DNA of 64,000 nucleotides, from the NCBI GenBank assembly GCA_017480195.1, contig JAFVBE010000035.1, forward strand, positions 30,320-94,319, written 5' to 3'. The notes under the pieces are model-generated. The model was given only the letters and a program-made list of their open reading frames with translations. It was not told the origin of the DNA and made no database searches. A program made the position numbers and the translations under genes. Source of the stretch: Lachnospiraceae bacterium. GTDB lineage: Bacteria; Bacillota; Clostridia; Lachnospirales; Lachnospiraceae. Positions 8,422 through 17,708 of the stretch are shown one piece after another. Each line of letters opens with the position of its first letter. Position 1 is the first letter of the stretch.

Positions 8422-10800
8422 TTATTCCACCACCAGCACTCTTGTAGAAACCTTCTTTATCCTCCTTGATACGAGGTACGCAAATGCATAGAACATAAGA
8501 GCCATTACACAAATCGGAATTATAAGCGCAGATATACCAAAGCTAAAGTCAAGGTGCATAACACCAAACATACTGAATATCAGGCTCATAATTCTCTCAC
8601 CGAATATAAGCGCAAGCACCATACCAAGCAGAGAACCGACTATAGATGCAAGCATAAATCTTAGAGCGAACTGGCTTCTTAAATCCCCTACTTCGAAGCC
8701 GCAGGATTTTAGTATTCCGTAGTCCTTCTTCTCACGCTCGAACATCTTACTTGATACAAGAAGTACGGTAATTATTATAAATATCGCTGACAGCACATAG
8801 ATTACAACCGATATGCCCTCTATGGCAACTACTATAGTATCATCTGCGATACCAAGCTCAGCCTTTGCAGCACTTATATTATATTCGCCATATCTCTCAT
8901 TTATTAAATCAATTATTCCATCAATTTTACTGTCATCTTCAATCTTATAATATGCGATTTTCCAAGTCCAGTCAGATGATTTTCTCAGCCTGTCATAGCC
9001 TGCACAGCTCATCACGAAGCATTTACCGGTATCATTTCCACTTGTGATAAAGCCCGATACTATATATTCTTCCTTATCATCATAATCTCCTACCGTCACC
9101 GTATCGCCTATGTCGATTCCAAGCTCCTCCGAGAGATATTCTGTGATAAGAACCTCGTTGTCATACAGACAGGTTCTTCCCTTGTATATATTTATGACCT
9201 CCTCCGGCTTATCTACGAAGTAACAATATATAGTCATATCATTTAACAGAATATACTTGCTCCACAGATGGTACTTATCATAATCACTTTCGCCTGCTAT
9301 AAGCTCGTCAATCTCCTTAACCTTATCAGGCATTTCATCCTCATCAACCGCTACATAGATATCCGATTCAAACGGTGTGAACAAGAGGTCAAGGGATTTT
9401 CCGTCGCCATCTCCAAGCCATGTAAGCGTCTGATTAATAAGTATCATAAATACTACCAAAAGTGCAGTTATAATTATCGCACTGGCATACTGCTTCTTTC
9501 TTGATATAAGCTGTCTGTATGCAAGAGAAGTATTAAGTAGTTTCTTCGATACGGGAAGCTTAAATACACTTGAAAAATGCACATCCGCTCTTCCCTCATT
9601 TAAAGCCATAACCGGCGTAACTCTACTTATCCCTGTTACCTTAACAAGTATATATAAGCTTACTACGATAAGTATTAAAAGCATTACAATAACACTTCCG
9701 GCTATATTCGCATTATCCTCTACATAGGTTCCGTTTAAAGGTCTTATAATCCTGTTAATAATTCTTATAATCGGTACAGCAACAGGTATTCCGCATATAA
9801 AACCCATAAGACAGGTAAATATGTAACCGCACATTATGGACATTTTTAATTTGTTATTTGTAATTCCGACCGCCTTGTATATACCATAATTGACATAATC
9901 CTTTTCAATACTGTTGCTTATATTATGTCCAAGAACTATTATCGCTATTATAACAAGCAGGATGATAAATCCTGTCAGTATTCCCGAGAAAATATTGACC
10001 ATCATAAGCATATATTTATAGCTTTGATTCTTGGTAATACTTATCCACGAATAAGCAGATACATTCGTGTCATTATTTACCTGCTTTTCAAATTCCATAT
10101 CGCCCATATCTGCATCACTTTTTTTGAGCGAAAACAGCACACTTTCGGCAAATGCATCATAAGCCTCGTTATAAACTTCCTTAATATATGCGATATCCTC
10201 CTCTGATATAAGAAGTGTTTTTATGCCCATCATCGCTGTGCCCATATAAGGATCTTCAAAGAAATAAGCTATGGTAAAATCCATAGTATTATCCTCATAG
10301 CCCACAGTAATGCTGTCTCCTATGTCAGCATCAAATAAAAGCTTGAAGCTAATCGGTACAATAATTTCCCCCTTATTCAATACGGGGTTTTCGACCAAAT
10401 TATCATCACCGTCATATATATCAAATGAAACCTCCTCAGACCTGTAATCCATCATAAATAAAGACTTACCATAGCTTTTACCGTTTATATCAGAAATTAT
10501 TGTTGTAATCTGTTCTATAACCTTGACCTCTGATATGGCAGGCGAACTTTTAAGTCTGTTCTCAAATTCAACCTTGGCATCATCCAAATCACCTGAGATA
10601 TTATGCCCCGAGCACCATACAAGCATATCTCCAAGTCCGGTTTTATCCATAGCCTGCCTATTGTGTCTGTTGGTATTACTTACCACACTAATCACCGCTA
10701 CGAAGCATATTGAAACTATGAACATAAGTATAAACACGGTTATGTATGCGCCCTTGTTCTTCCTGATATTGCCCTTTATAATCAAATTCATATCTCTCAT
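8422..10800 (-). CDS. ABC transporter permease with two FtsX domains
   Basis: This 792-residue membrane protein has an N-terminal helix (TVFILMFIVSICFVAVISVV), a large extracytoplasmic domain, a three-helix FtsX block around residues 270-390, a second helix and extracellular domain, and a C-terminal FtsX block. It pairs with the ATPase whose stop lies 15 bp upstream. Such MacB-like or antimicrobial-peptide exporters in Firmicutes usually act on cell-envelope-active compounds or lipids. The two-component system upstream suggests induction by envelope stress. The substrate is unknown. Confidence 0.9.
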   Translation of the reverse strand: MRDMNLIIKGNIRKNKGAYITVFILMFIVSICFVAVISVVSNTNRHNRQAMDKTGLGDMLVWCSGHNISGDLDDAKVEFENRLKSSPAISEVKVIEQITTIISDINGKSYGKSLFMMDYRSEEVSFDIYDGDDNLVENPVLNKGEIIVPISFKLLFDADIGDSITVGYEDNTMDFTIAYFFEDPYMGTAMMGIKTLLISEEDIAYIKEVYNEAYDAFAESVLFSLKKSDADMGDMEFEKQVNNDTNVSAYSWISITKNQSYKYMLMMVNIFSGILTGFIILLVIIAIIVLGHNISNSIEKDYVNYGIYKAVGITNNKLKMSIMCGYIFTCLMGFICGIPVAVPIIRIINRIIRPLNGTYVEDNANIAGSVIVMLLILIVVSLYILVKVTGISRVTPVMALNEGRADVHFSSVFKLPVSKKLLNTSLAYRQLISRKKQYASAIIITALLVVFMILINQTLTWLGDGDGKSLDLLFTPFESDIYVAVDEDEMPDKVKEIDELIAGESDYDKYHLWSKYILLNDMTIYCYFVDKPEEVINIYKGRTCLYDNEVLITEYLSEELGIDIGDTVTVGDYDDKEEYIVSGFITSGNDTGKCFVMSCAGYDRLRKSSDWTWKIAYYKIEDDSKIDGIIDLINERYGEYNISAAKAELGIADDTIVVAIEGISVVIYVLSAIFIIITVLLVSSKMFEREKKDYGILKSCGFEVGDLRSQFALRFMLASIVGSLLGMVLALIFGERIMSLIFSMFGVMHLDFSFGISALIIPICVMALMFYAFAYLVSRRIKKVSTRVLVVE

Positions 10801-10815
10801 ATCGCTCCCACCCTT

Positions 10816-11652
10816 CTACCAGTTCATGGATGAAAGCCATGAGTTTACCTGTGATTCTCTGTCCTTTAGTTCTTCCTTATATCCGAATTTATCCTTGCTG
10901 TCATCATCGGATTTTTTATTATTTGCTTTTTCTTTATCGTATATACATAGCTCGTAATATGGTTTTAATTCAAGCTCTCCGCCAATCCTGCCGTCCTCAA
11001 GGTATATAAGTCTGTTGGCACGAAGTGCAGCCTTGATATCATGCGTAACCATAAGTATGCTCTGTCCGTCCTTGTTAAGCTCGGTAAGAAGGTCAAGCAC
11101 ATTCTCCGTATTCTTCCTGTTAAGTGCTCCTGTCGGCTCATCTGCAAATAGAAGCTTAGGCTCATTTATAACCGCTCTTGCTATAGCCGCTCTCTGTGCC
11201 TCTCCACCCGATACCTGAGAAGGAAGTCTGTCCTTCGCTTCCGTAAGACTCATCATATCAAAAAGCTTATCTGCCCTTTCCTTTACCTGCTGCTTGGTCT
11301 TAGCCTTATCCATATATCCGGGAACAAGGGTATTCTCCATAAGTGTAAGATTATTCACAAGATGTATCTGCTGGAATACAAAGCCAAAGGAAAAGGCACG
11401 AAGTCTTGCAAGCTTTTTCTCAGACAGCTTGGTTATATCCTCTCCGTCAAATATAACCTCTCCGTCACTTGGCTTATCCATACCGCTTATATTATATAAA
11501 AGTGTTGATTTACCTGAGCCAGATGCGCCCATAACAACTGTAAAGTCTCCCTCATATATCTTAAAAGAGACATTATTAAGAATATGTACCTGTGAGCCCT
11601 CGTTGGCAAAGCTCTTGCTTAGATTCCTTGCTTCTAATATTGTATTCTTCAT
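10816..11652 (-). CDS. ABC transporter ATP-binding protein (LolD/MacB type)
   Basis: This 278-residue ATPase has Walker A GASGSGKST, signature VSGGEAQR and Walker B LLFADEPTGALN, typical of the lipoprotein/macrolide/antimicrobial exporter ATPases. Beyond the usual ~230 residues it carries a charged C-terminal tail of about 45 residues (Lys/Asp/Glu-rich), which is unusual. It is followed after 15 bp by its FtsX-type permease. Confidence 0.93.
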   Translation of the reverse strand: MKNTILEARNLSKSFANEGSQVHILNNVSFKIYEGDFTVVMGASGSGKSTLLYNISGMDKPSDGEVIFDGEDITKLSEKKLARLRAFSFGFVFQQIHLVNNLTLMENTLVPGYMDKAKTKQQVKERADKLFDMMSLTEAKDRLPSQVSGGEAQRAAIARAVINEPKLLFADEPTGALNRKNTENVLDLLTELNKDGQSILMVTHDIKAALRANRLIYLEDGRIGGELELKPYYELCIYDKEKANNKKSDDDSKDKFGYKEELKDRESQVNSWLSSMNW

Positions 11653-11715
11653 GGCATTTCTCCTTCTTTATAATACCTTTTCATTGTTTACAATACGATA
11701 TTAAAATAAAAGATA

Positions 11716-11733
11716 TTAAGAAATCCTTAAGAA
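11716..11733. promoter_or_regulatory. Candidate response-regulator binding site (direct repeat)
   Basis: TTAAGAA occurs at 11716 and 11727, an 11-bp direct repeat in the 150-bp gap between the kinase gene and the exporter ATPase gene. OmpR-family regulators often bind direct repeats spaced about one helical turn, so this could be where the regulator encoded upstream activates the exporter. The repeats are AT-rich and short, so chance is possible. Confidence 0.35.
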
Positions 11734-11805
11734 GTAAATTTTTTAAAAAAGAATATTTAAAATACTACTAAAAGACAGACTAAAAATAAGGTTTTGAATT
11801 AAACT

Positions 11806-13089
11806 TTAATATTTATGATTTGAAAATGTTAGTATAACCTCAAGTCCTCTTCTGCTGTTATTAAGTGCAGCTTCTCCATTCATTTCTTCCATAATATACT
11901 TCACTATGAACAGTCCAAGTCCTGCCCCCTTATTGTCACCCTTATTCTTACCACGATAAAACTTGTCGAATACGAAAGGCGTATCCTCAGGCGGTATGCC
12001 TGTGCCGTTGTCCTTAATGTGAAGACGATACAAAGTGGCATCAATATCCAAATTGATAACAGAAGCTGCTTCGTCATTATCTGAATTTAAGTCTGAATTA
12101 TCGTCTGACTTGCATATCTCACTCCATACCTCTATCTTAGTATTAGGTGCATACTTTCTCGCATTCGTGATAATATTTTCTATCACTTGTGCAATTCGCA
12201 GAGAATCTGCCTCTGCCAATGTAAACCTGTCTATCTCACCCCTTATTACTATATCATCTTTTCCGCCCTGCATAGCTTCTATAGTTTCATTGATAACCTT
12301 ATCTAGCTTAACCTCATCCTTATTTATGACAAGCCTGTCCAAATCATGTAACGAGTGTATAAACATATCATCAGTTACCTTCGTGACCTCGTCGCATTTT
12401 CTCATTATTACATCTATGTAGCGGTTTCTCCTCTCAGGACTGCTATCCATATTGTCAGCCAGTCCCTCTGCATAGGCTCTGATTGAAGTTACGGGAGTTT
12501 TAATATCGTGTGAGAGTGTTGCGATTATAGTCTTGTTATTCTCGACCGCCTCCTGCTCACGCTCCTTCGCCTTCTTAAGCTCGCTCCTCATATGGTCGAA
12601 TGCCCATGTGAATTCACCAAACATATTCACACGCTCGTATTTTAATTCTCCATCTAAATTACCTCTTGCAATCTCTCCTGCAAATCGCTCTAACTTTTCA
12701 AATGGTCTTAGAATAGTAAACCAGATTACAAGGAATAAAGTGATAATTACTGCTACAGATATCAGATATGCGGTGATTATATATTTTCTGCCATAGCCGG
12801 AGACTTCTTTCTTATTATTCTGTAGACTTATTATGATTGAGTTGATTTTATCTTTTATGAATAAATTATTATCCGATATGCTTTTATCCTTATCACCCAT
12901 CGATACTCCTTCATAAGCATCCAGTAACGCCGACACCTCATTCAAGGAAACTATCGTTTCCGAATTTATATCCTGTGCTCTCTCATTATTATCCGTCCTG
13001 ATATAAAGACACGCAAAAATCACTGTGCAGATAAGCGCGCAGCACAAAGCCATTATAAAAATTTTCTCAGATATTTTTATACTTTTCAT
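11806..13089 (-). CDS. Sensor histidine kinase
   Basis: This 427-residue membrane kinase has a helix at about residues 9-29, an extracytoplasmic sensor of about 75 residues, a second helix at about 105-128, a HAMP-like segment, a HisKA domain with phospho-acceptor His194 in LSHDIKTP, and an HATPase domain (N-box NIITNARKYA, DNGTGIP, GLGLFIVKYI). It is downstream of its response regulator with an 88-bp gap and upstream of the FtsX-type exporter. It probably senses an envelope signal. Confidence 0.93.
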   Translation of the reverse strand: MKSIKISEKIFIMALCCALICTVIFACLYIRTDNNERAQDINSETIVSLNEVSALLDAYEGVSMGDKDKSISDNNLFIKDKINSIIISLQNNKKEVSGYGRKYIITAYLISVAVIITLFLVIWFTILRPFEKLERFAGEIARGNLDGELKYERVNMFGEFTWAFDHMRSELKKAKEREQEAVENNKTIIATLSHDIKTPVTSIRAYAEGLADNMDSSPERRNRYIDVIMRKCDEVTKVTDDMFIHSLHDLDRLVINKDEVKLDKVINETIEAMQGGKDDIVIRGEIDRFTLAEADSLRIAQVIENIITNARKYAPNTKIEVWSEICKSDDNSDLNSDNDEAASVINLDIDATLYRLHIKDNGTGIPPEDTPFVFDKFYRGKNKGDNKGAGLGLFIVKYIMEEMNGEAALNNSRRGLEVILTFSNHKY

Positions 13090-13177
13090 AAATTATCCCT
13101 ATTTTTTCATCAAATAACTATTTTAAAATTATTATCTATTATACAATAATTATTAATTAATTTTTCTCGATTTATAA

Positions 13178-13900
13178 TTATTCGGTGGTTTCTTCCAATA
13201 TATATCCCACTCCCCATACCGTCTTGATAAATACAGGCTTGGACGGGTTGTTCTCCAGCTTCTCCCTGAGCCACCTTATATGTACGGTAAGGGTCGAAGG
13301 CTCTACATCACTGAAGGCTCCCCATACGGCATTGACAAGTTCCTCCTTAGACACAGCCTGTGAATTATGCTCACAGAGATACAAGAGCAGGTCGTATTCC
13401 TTAAGTGACAGTGATATGGTACTACTTTTCTCTCCTGTCACCCGCTTCACCGTGTGGCTTCCGGTATCTATCTCAATCACATTATCCTTACCTGCCTGCA
13501 ATGTGTAATTGCTGTTCTTACCCTTGAAGCCATAGGTGCGCCTTATCAGCGAATTAATCCTCGACATAAGCTCTTTTATCGAATATGGCTTAGCTATGTA
13601 ATCATCACCACCCATATCAAGCCCTTTAACCTTGTCATTCTCTGAGGTTCTTGCACTCGCAAATATAACCGGAATCTCCGATACTCTCCTTAGCTCCTGA
13701 CACAGTTCAAATCCCGTGCCATCAGGGAGATTGATATCAAGCAGAATAAGATGTACATTTTCATGCTCAAGAATTTCGTACGCATCATCAAGTGATTTTG
13801 CAGTCATATAATCATAACCATTATCAGACAGCATATCACATATAAGCATTGACAGATCCGTATCATCATCCACAATAAGTATTTTATATTTATTAACCAT
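13178..13900 (-). CDS. OmpR/PhoB-family response regulator
   Basis: This 240-residue regulator has a receiver domain with acidic pocket DDD at residues 11-13, phospho-acceptor Asp55 (LLDINLPDG), a Lys in AKPYSIKEL, and a C-terminal winged-helix DNA-binding domain ending in a clear TVWGVGYIL motif. It is the first gene of the regulator-kinase-exporter run. Its own promoter is visible at 13978-14006. Confidence 0.95.
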   Translation of the reverse strand: MVNKYKILIVDDDTDLSMLICDMLSDNGYDYMTAKSLDDAYEILEHENVHLILLDINLPDGTGFELCQELRRVSEIPVIFASARTSENDKVKGLDMGGDDYIAKPYSIKELMSRINSLIRRTYGFKGKNSNYTLQAGKDNVIEIDTGSHTVKRVTGEKSSTISLSLKEYDLLLYLCEHNSQAVSKEELVNAVWGAFSDVEPSTLTVHIRWLREKLENNPSKPVFIKTVWGVGYILEETTE

Positions 13901-13977
13901 AATTAAGCTTTACCTTCCATATTAAAATCATAGACATCTCATACATCTAAATACAAATAATTAATATGCATATTCTA

Positions 13978-14006
13978 AGTTTAGTCTTAAATAAAACACT
14001 TGTCAA
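13978..14006 (-). promoter_or_regulatory. Promoter of the two-component/exporter operon
   Basis: On the minus strand, TTGACA (14001-14006) is separated by 17 bp from TAAACT (13978-13983). It lies about 75 bp upstream of the response-regulator start. Confidence 0.65.
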
Positions 14007-14066
14007 TTTTTCGATTTTAAATAGATAATATTTAATCAAAAAAATTTATTAATCTTGATAATCCAC

Positions 14067-14095
14067 TTGCAACACAGTAATCCTTATGTTAGAAT
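14067..14095 (+). promoter_or_regulatory. Promoter of the pilin-like gene
   Basis: TTGCAA (14067-14072) and TAGAAT (14090-14095) are separated by 17 bp, about 100 bp upstream of the pilin-like start at 14204. Together with the opposite promoter it fills most of the intergenic gap between the two divergent genes. Confidence 0.6.
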
Positions 14096-14203
14096 GTGAA
14101 TAAAATATGAATAAGTTATGACATTATTATATTAATTAAACCGCCTGTGGTTTATATCTATCCTATCAAATCAGGCGATATTGAAAGGGGAAATAAGAGA
14201 GAG

Positions 14204-14779
14204 ATGAGAGAAAAAATGAAAAATAATACGGGATTCTCGCTTGTAGAATTGATTATAGTAATCGCTATAATGGCTATACTTGCCGGAGCAATAGCGCCTG
14301 CACTCATTCGATATATTGATAAATCGCGAAAATCAAATGATGTAACTGCAGCAAAGACAATAAAAACAGCAGTTGAGACAGCCTTATCCTATGAAAAGTC
14401 CTTTGAACTTCTTACAACCGGAGATGAGAGCTCAACGACAGACGCAGATGGTAAAACAATAAGTTATGTAGGGTATATTGAGATTAAACCTGATGTCGAA
14501 TATACCGGCTACGGTAATCATGAGATAGAATTAATCCCTGCCGATAATGCAGAAACAGAAAGTGATTCATTAGAGAATACCTCCGATGAGATAGCGAATA
14601 ACTTAGGTGATAAAACACCGAAGATTAAATACAGAAAAGCAGCAAATGGAACAATTAAACCTACTACATGGTTTGTATTCTGTACTACACAAGGTTCAAT
14701 AAGTGTAGGCATTGGCGAAAGTAAAGACAACGGAAAGTTCTATTTACTCGCACCTGACATAAGTAAATTTTATAATTAA
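14204..14779 (+). CDS. Type IV pilin-like protein (orphan pseudopilin)
   Basis: This 191-residue protein has a textbook class III signal: a short basic leader ending NNTG, then FSLVELIIVIAIMAILAG, with Glu5 after the predicted prepilin-peptidase cut. The mature protein is a long helix followed by a Thr/Asp/Glu-rich globular domain. ATG 14204 is chosen over the in-frame upstream frame from 14147 because the GAAAGGGG site fits; ATG 14216 is also possible. No prepilin peptidase, assembly ATPase or platform protein is in the window. It converges on a surface-protein gene. Its role could be a pilus subunit or a competence-like pseudopilin. Confidence 0.85.
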   Translation: MREKMKNNTGFSLVELIIVIAIMAILAGAIAPALIRYIDKSRKSNDVTAAKTIKTAVETALSYEKSFELLTTGDESSTTDADGKTISYVGYIEIKPDVEYTGYGNHEIELIPADNAETESDSLENTSDEIANNLGDKTPKIKYRKAANGTIKPTTWFVFCTTQGSISVGIGESKDNGKFYLLAPDISKFYN

Positions 14780-14797
14780 AAATCATTTATACAAATT

Positions 14798-14849
14798 AAA
14801 ACAACCATCAAACAAATATACTCACATATCGTTTTGATGGTTGTTTTTT
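14798..14849 (+). terminator. Rho-independent terminator of the pilin-like gene
   Basis: A stem of about 15 bp (from 14798, pairing with 14831-14847) built on CAACCATCAAA/TTTGATGGTTG ends in a run of T. It follows the stop codon at 14779 closely. Confidence 0.88.
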
Positions 14850-14880
14850 AATTATTATAAATATTTATATCGAAATTATT

Positions 14881-14922
14881 AAAGCTCATAGTACCACTCG
14901 TCTGTGATACTATGAGCTTTTT
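14881..14922. terminator. Terminator between convergent genes
   Basis: A 13-bp perfect inverted repeat (14881-14893 with 14908-14920) is followed by T on the + strand. It lies just beyond the stop of the surface-protein gene (14938, minus), so it probably terminates that gene too. Confidence 0.78.
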
Positions 14923-14937
14923 AGATTAATGTTATAA

Positions 14938-17532
14938 TTAGTTTTCTTTCTTCTTCATATATCCAACCATTGCTAATCCTGCCAATGACATCAACATAAT
15001 CACGAATGCAAACATCGTATTATGAGTATCTCCTGTCTTAGGAGACGAATCATTTGTAGATGTAACTACTGTAGTTGTATTAGGCGTTGTAGATGGAGTA
15101 GCCTCAGTCGTTGTAGTCGTCGTAGTTGTTGTAGTTGGAGTATCTTCTGATGTAACAACTATTGTCTGCGTTGTTTTCTCATTTTCCTTTACCGTAACTG
15201 TAGTCTTCTGACCTGTTGTAACGGTGTATCCCTCAGGAACCTTTGTAACCTCAACTGTATAATCTCCTGTAGGAGTATTCTCAATGGTTATTGTTCCATT
15301 CTGGTCTGTGGTATGATTACTGTCATTACCACTTGGGTCTGTAACCTTTACATCAGCATTTGGTACCGGATCATTTGTTACCTCATCACGCACTGTAATC
15401 TCGAGAGTACCTGTGTTTGCAGTATTAATCTTTGCAACATGCTCAGCTATCTCAAGCTTTTTAACTGTTACTGTAGTTGTCTCACCAACTGTAACCTTCT
15501 TACCCTCAGGAACCTTAGTAACAACTATCTGATAATCACCTGTATCGGTTGGGTTAATTATTATCTCACCTTTTGCATCTGTTGTATATTCCTTAGAGTT
15601 ACCATTCTTGTCTGTTATTTTAACTACTGCATCCTTAACAGGTTCACCTGTATCTTCTTCAAGAACAGTTACCTTAAGTCCTCCTGTCGGAGTAATCTCA
15701 GCTACATGCTCTGCTGTCTTATTATTCTCAACAGTCTTAGTAGCTTCCTCTCCTGTAGTAACTCTGTAGCCCTCAGGAACCTCGGTAACTACAATCTTAT
15801 AATCTCCTGATGGAGTATTATTAACCTCAATTTTTCCATTGCTATCCGTCGTATATGTTGTCTTTGTACCATCCGGAGCAGTAACATCAACCTTTGCATT
15901 CGGTACGAGGTCACCTGTATCCTTATCTACAACTGTAATTTCAAGATTTCCTAAATCTGCAAGGTTATATATTCCTCCTAATGTCCACTCTACACCGGAC
16001 ATAACACCAGGGGCTCTATAGTTAGCCGGTTTATTATTTGCCTTATCCTCAGCCGTAATATATTTCCATGTAGTAATCGTAAAAACAAATGAAGATGTAT
16101 CACCGTTAGTAACCTTATCAACATGCAACAATATATCCAATTCTCCATCTGAATTGGTAATGCCATTCTTTACCTTTCCCGGTTCAGCTTCTTTGATTAT
16201 ATAGTAATAATCGCCTTCCTCAGAGAAAGTAAGTGTGCTAAATGTAATATTACTTACTGCATCATTTGATACAGTTTCAATCAAATTTGCACTATTAATA
16301 TCAAAATTAGCATCTGCCTCATAAAACTGGAACTGATATTCACCAGCAACGGCTTTAATATTTTTATCTTCTTCAACACTATTAACACTATCTCTAACAT
16401 CATAAGAATGTGTGAATGCTTTTCTTGCCGCAAAATTCATAGAGCGGCTGGTTCCAGAATCGTCTGTACTTACAGTAGTATTACGCCCCTGATAGATAAA
16501 ATGCCACTCTCCTGTGGTTGCAAATGTTCCACCAGTAGCAACCCATCCACCGCTTGAACCACCGGTTACAAACGCATCATTCCTTGGAACTATAAAACAT
16601 CCCAATGTAGTATCCAAATCTACCTTTGTGGAATTAGGCATGTTAAATATTATTTTTTGGCAAATCTCTGCATCCTTCTCTATCATTTCAGGTGTAACAT
16701 TACCATTCGCATTAACTCTATGATCTGTTACCAATACCTCATTATTCTTATCAATAACCTCAACTGTATACTGATTAATACTTAACTTATCCCCATTATT
16801 AGTCGCAGGCAGATTGAATACAACAACTGTACTTGAATATTTCTTAATCCTAAGACCATTTGACGCTTTGATTGCATTAGCAATCTGGTCTCCTGTTTCA
16901 ACATTTATGTATACGACAGATTCTTTAAATTTCTCATTACTAAGGTCTAAAGTGATATTCCCGTTTCCTGTTATGCTATATCCATCTGTCGTTGAGCGTC
17001 CGGCAAGATAAGCTGATTCATCTTGAACATGCTCAATTATAGAATCGATATTTGCGTCTATAGCACTCTTTTCTGCAACATTTGTAACAACAGTAGGTTT
17101 GTTCTCATCTGATGCACCCATTATTACAATATTATCGGCTATCTCCTGCGTAGTTTCAACATTTAAAATCATTCCGTCTACAGCTACTTTACCAAATCTA
17201 ACACCATTACCTGTTGTGGCTCCGATTATAAAATGCACAGGCAATCCACCAGCCATATCAATATCATTATTATCGGCACTATTATTAAACATTTTTGTAG
17301 CATAGGTTGTTTCCATATGGTGTTTTTGGTTAAGAGTTGCAGCTGTTAATCCAAAATCTGTGGCTCGTCCGAGCACAGTTCTGAAATTAACCTGACTTGC
17401 CGAATCCAAAGCTGCTGCCTTCACCGCATCCGTGCCTCTGTCAGCTCCTCCCACACTTAGCATTCCGACAGCCATAAGCGCCGTCATACCAACAGATAAG
17501 AGCTTGTTTAAAATCCTTTTTGACTTTCTCAT
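14938..17532 (-). CDS. Sortase-anchored surface protein, pilin-like, with three SpaA/Cna-B-like repeats
   Basis: This 864-residue cell-wall protein starts with a signal peptide (RKSKRILNKLLSVGMTALMA). The N-terminal ~370 residues are unrecognised. A Spy0128-like pilin domain follows (YQFQFYEAD to EGDYYYIIKEAEPG, about residues 400-510). Three transthyretin-like SpaA/Cna-B repeats of about 85-90 residues come next, each with a TTD.NG core, a TGDY or SGDY turn and a VPEG motif. Then comes a Thr-rich spacer with a run of ten Thr, and a C-terminal SPKTGD sorting signal, hydrophobic helix and KKKEN tail. The SPKTG motif resembles the (S/P)PxTG motif of clostridial class B sortases. The start at 17532 fits a GAGGGGG site; ATG 17550 overlaps that site and is less likely. 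No sortase gene is in the window. Confidence 0.9.
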   Translation of the reverse strand: MRKSKRILNKLLSVGMTALMAVGMLSVGGADRGTDAVKAAALDSASQVNFRTVLGRATDFGLTAATLNQKHHMETTYATKMFNNSADNNDIDMAGGLPVHFIIGATTGNGVRFGKVAVDGMILNVETTQEIADNIVIMGASDENKPTVVTNVAEKSAIDANIDSIIEHVQDESAYLAGRSTTDGYSITGNGNITLDLSNEKFKESVVYINVETGDQIANAIKASNGLRIKKYSSTVVVFNLPATNNGDKLSINQYTVEVIDKNNEVLVTDHRVNANGNVTPEMIEKDAEICQKIIFNMPNSTKVDLDTTLGCFIVPRNDAFVTGGSSGGWVATGGTFATTGEWHFIYQGRNTTVSTDDSGTSRSMNFAARKAFTHSYDVRDSVNSVEEDKNIKAVAGEYQFQFYEADANFDINSANLIETVSNDAVSNITFSTLTFSEEGDYYYIIKEAEPGKVKNGITNSDGELDILLHVDKVTNGDTSSFVFTITTWKYITAEDKANNKPANYRAPGVMSGVEWTLGGIYNLADLGNLEITVVDKDTGDLVPNAKVDVTAPDGTKTTYTTDSNGKIEVNNTPSGDYKIVVTEVPEGYRVTTGEEATKTVENNKTAEHVAEITPTGGLKVTVLEEDTGEPVKDAVVKITDKNGNSKEYTTDAKGEIIINPTDTGDYQIVVTKVPEGKKVTVGETTTVTVKKLEIAEHVAKINTANTGTLEITVRDEVTNDPVPNADVKVTDPSGNDSNHTTDQNGTITIENTPTGDYTVEVTKVPEGYTVTTGQKTTVTVKENEKTTQTIVVTSEDTPTTTTTTTTTTEATPSTTPNTTTVVTSTNDSSPKTGDTHNTMFAFVIMLMSLAGLAMVGYMKKKEN

Positions 17533-17604
17533 AATTATCTGCCCCCTCATTAAATTATTTTGCTAAACCACATAAGTGATTTACATAATAACAGATATGA
17601 TAAC

Positions 17605-17648
17605 AATAACACAGATACTACAATATTACAATAGATATCTGTGTTATT
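17605..17648. other. 13-bp perfect inverted repeat in the gap between surface-protein and purine-permease genes
   Basis: AATAACACAGATA at 17605 pairs perfectly with 17636-17648 across an 18-nt loop. On the minus strand it could be the permease terminator, but it lacks a T tail there. It could also be an operator or leader hairpin for the surface-protein gene that starts at 17532. Confidence 0.6.
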
Positions 17649-17708
17649 ACCAGTTTTTTCATCAAATTTCACAAAACAATTTGTATAAAAAATACTATTA
17701 AGTTTTTT

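Noticed and set aside
15313-15810. 165-residue open frame on the + strand, Cys/Asn/Leu-rich
   Set aside because: It lies wholly opposite the repeat region of the surface protein, has no ribosome binding site, and its composition is what antisense of Thr/Val/Asp-rich repeats gives.
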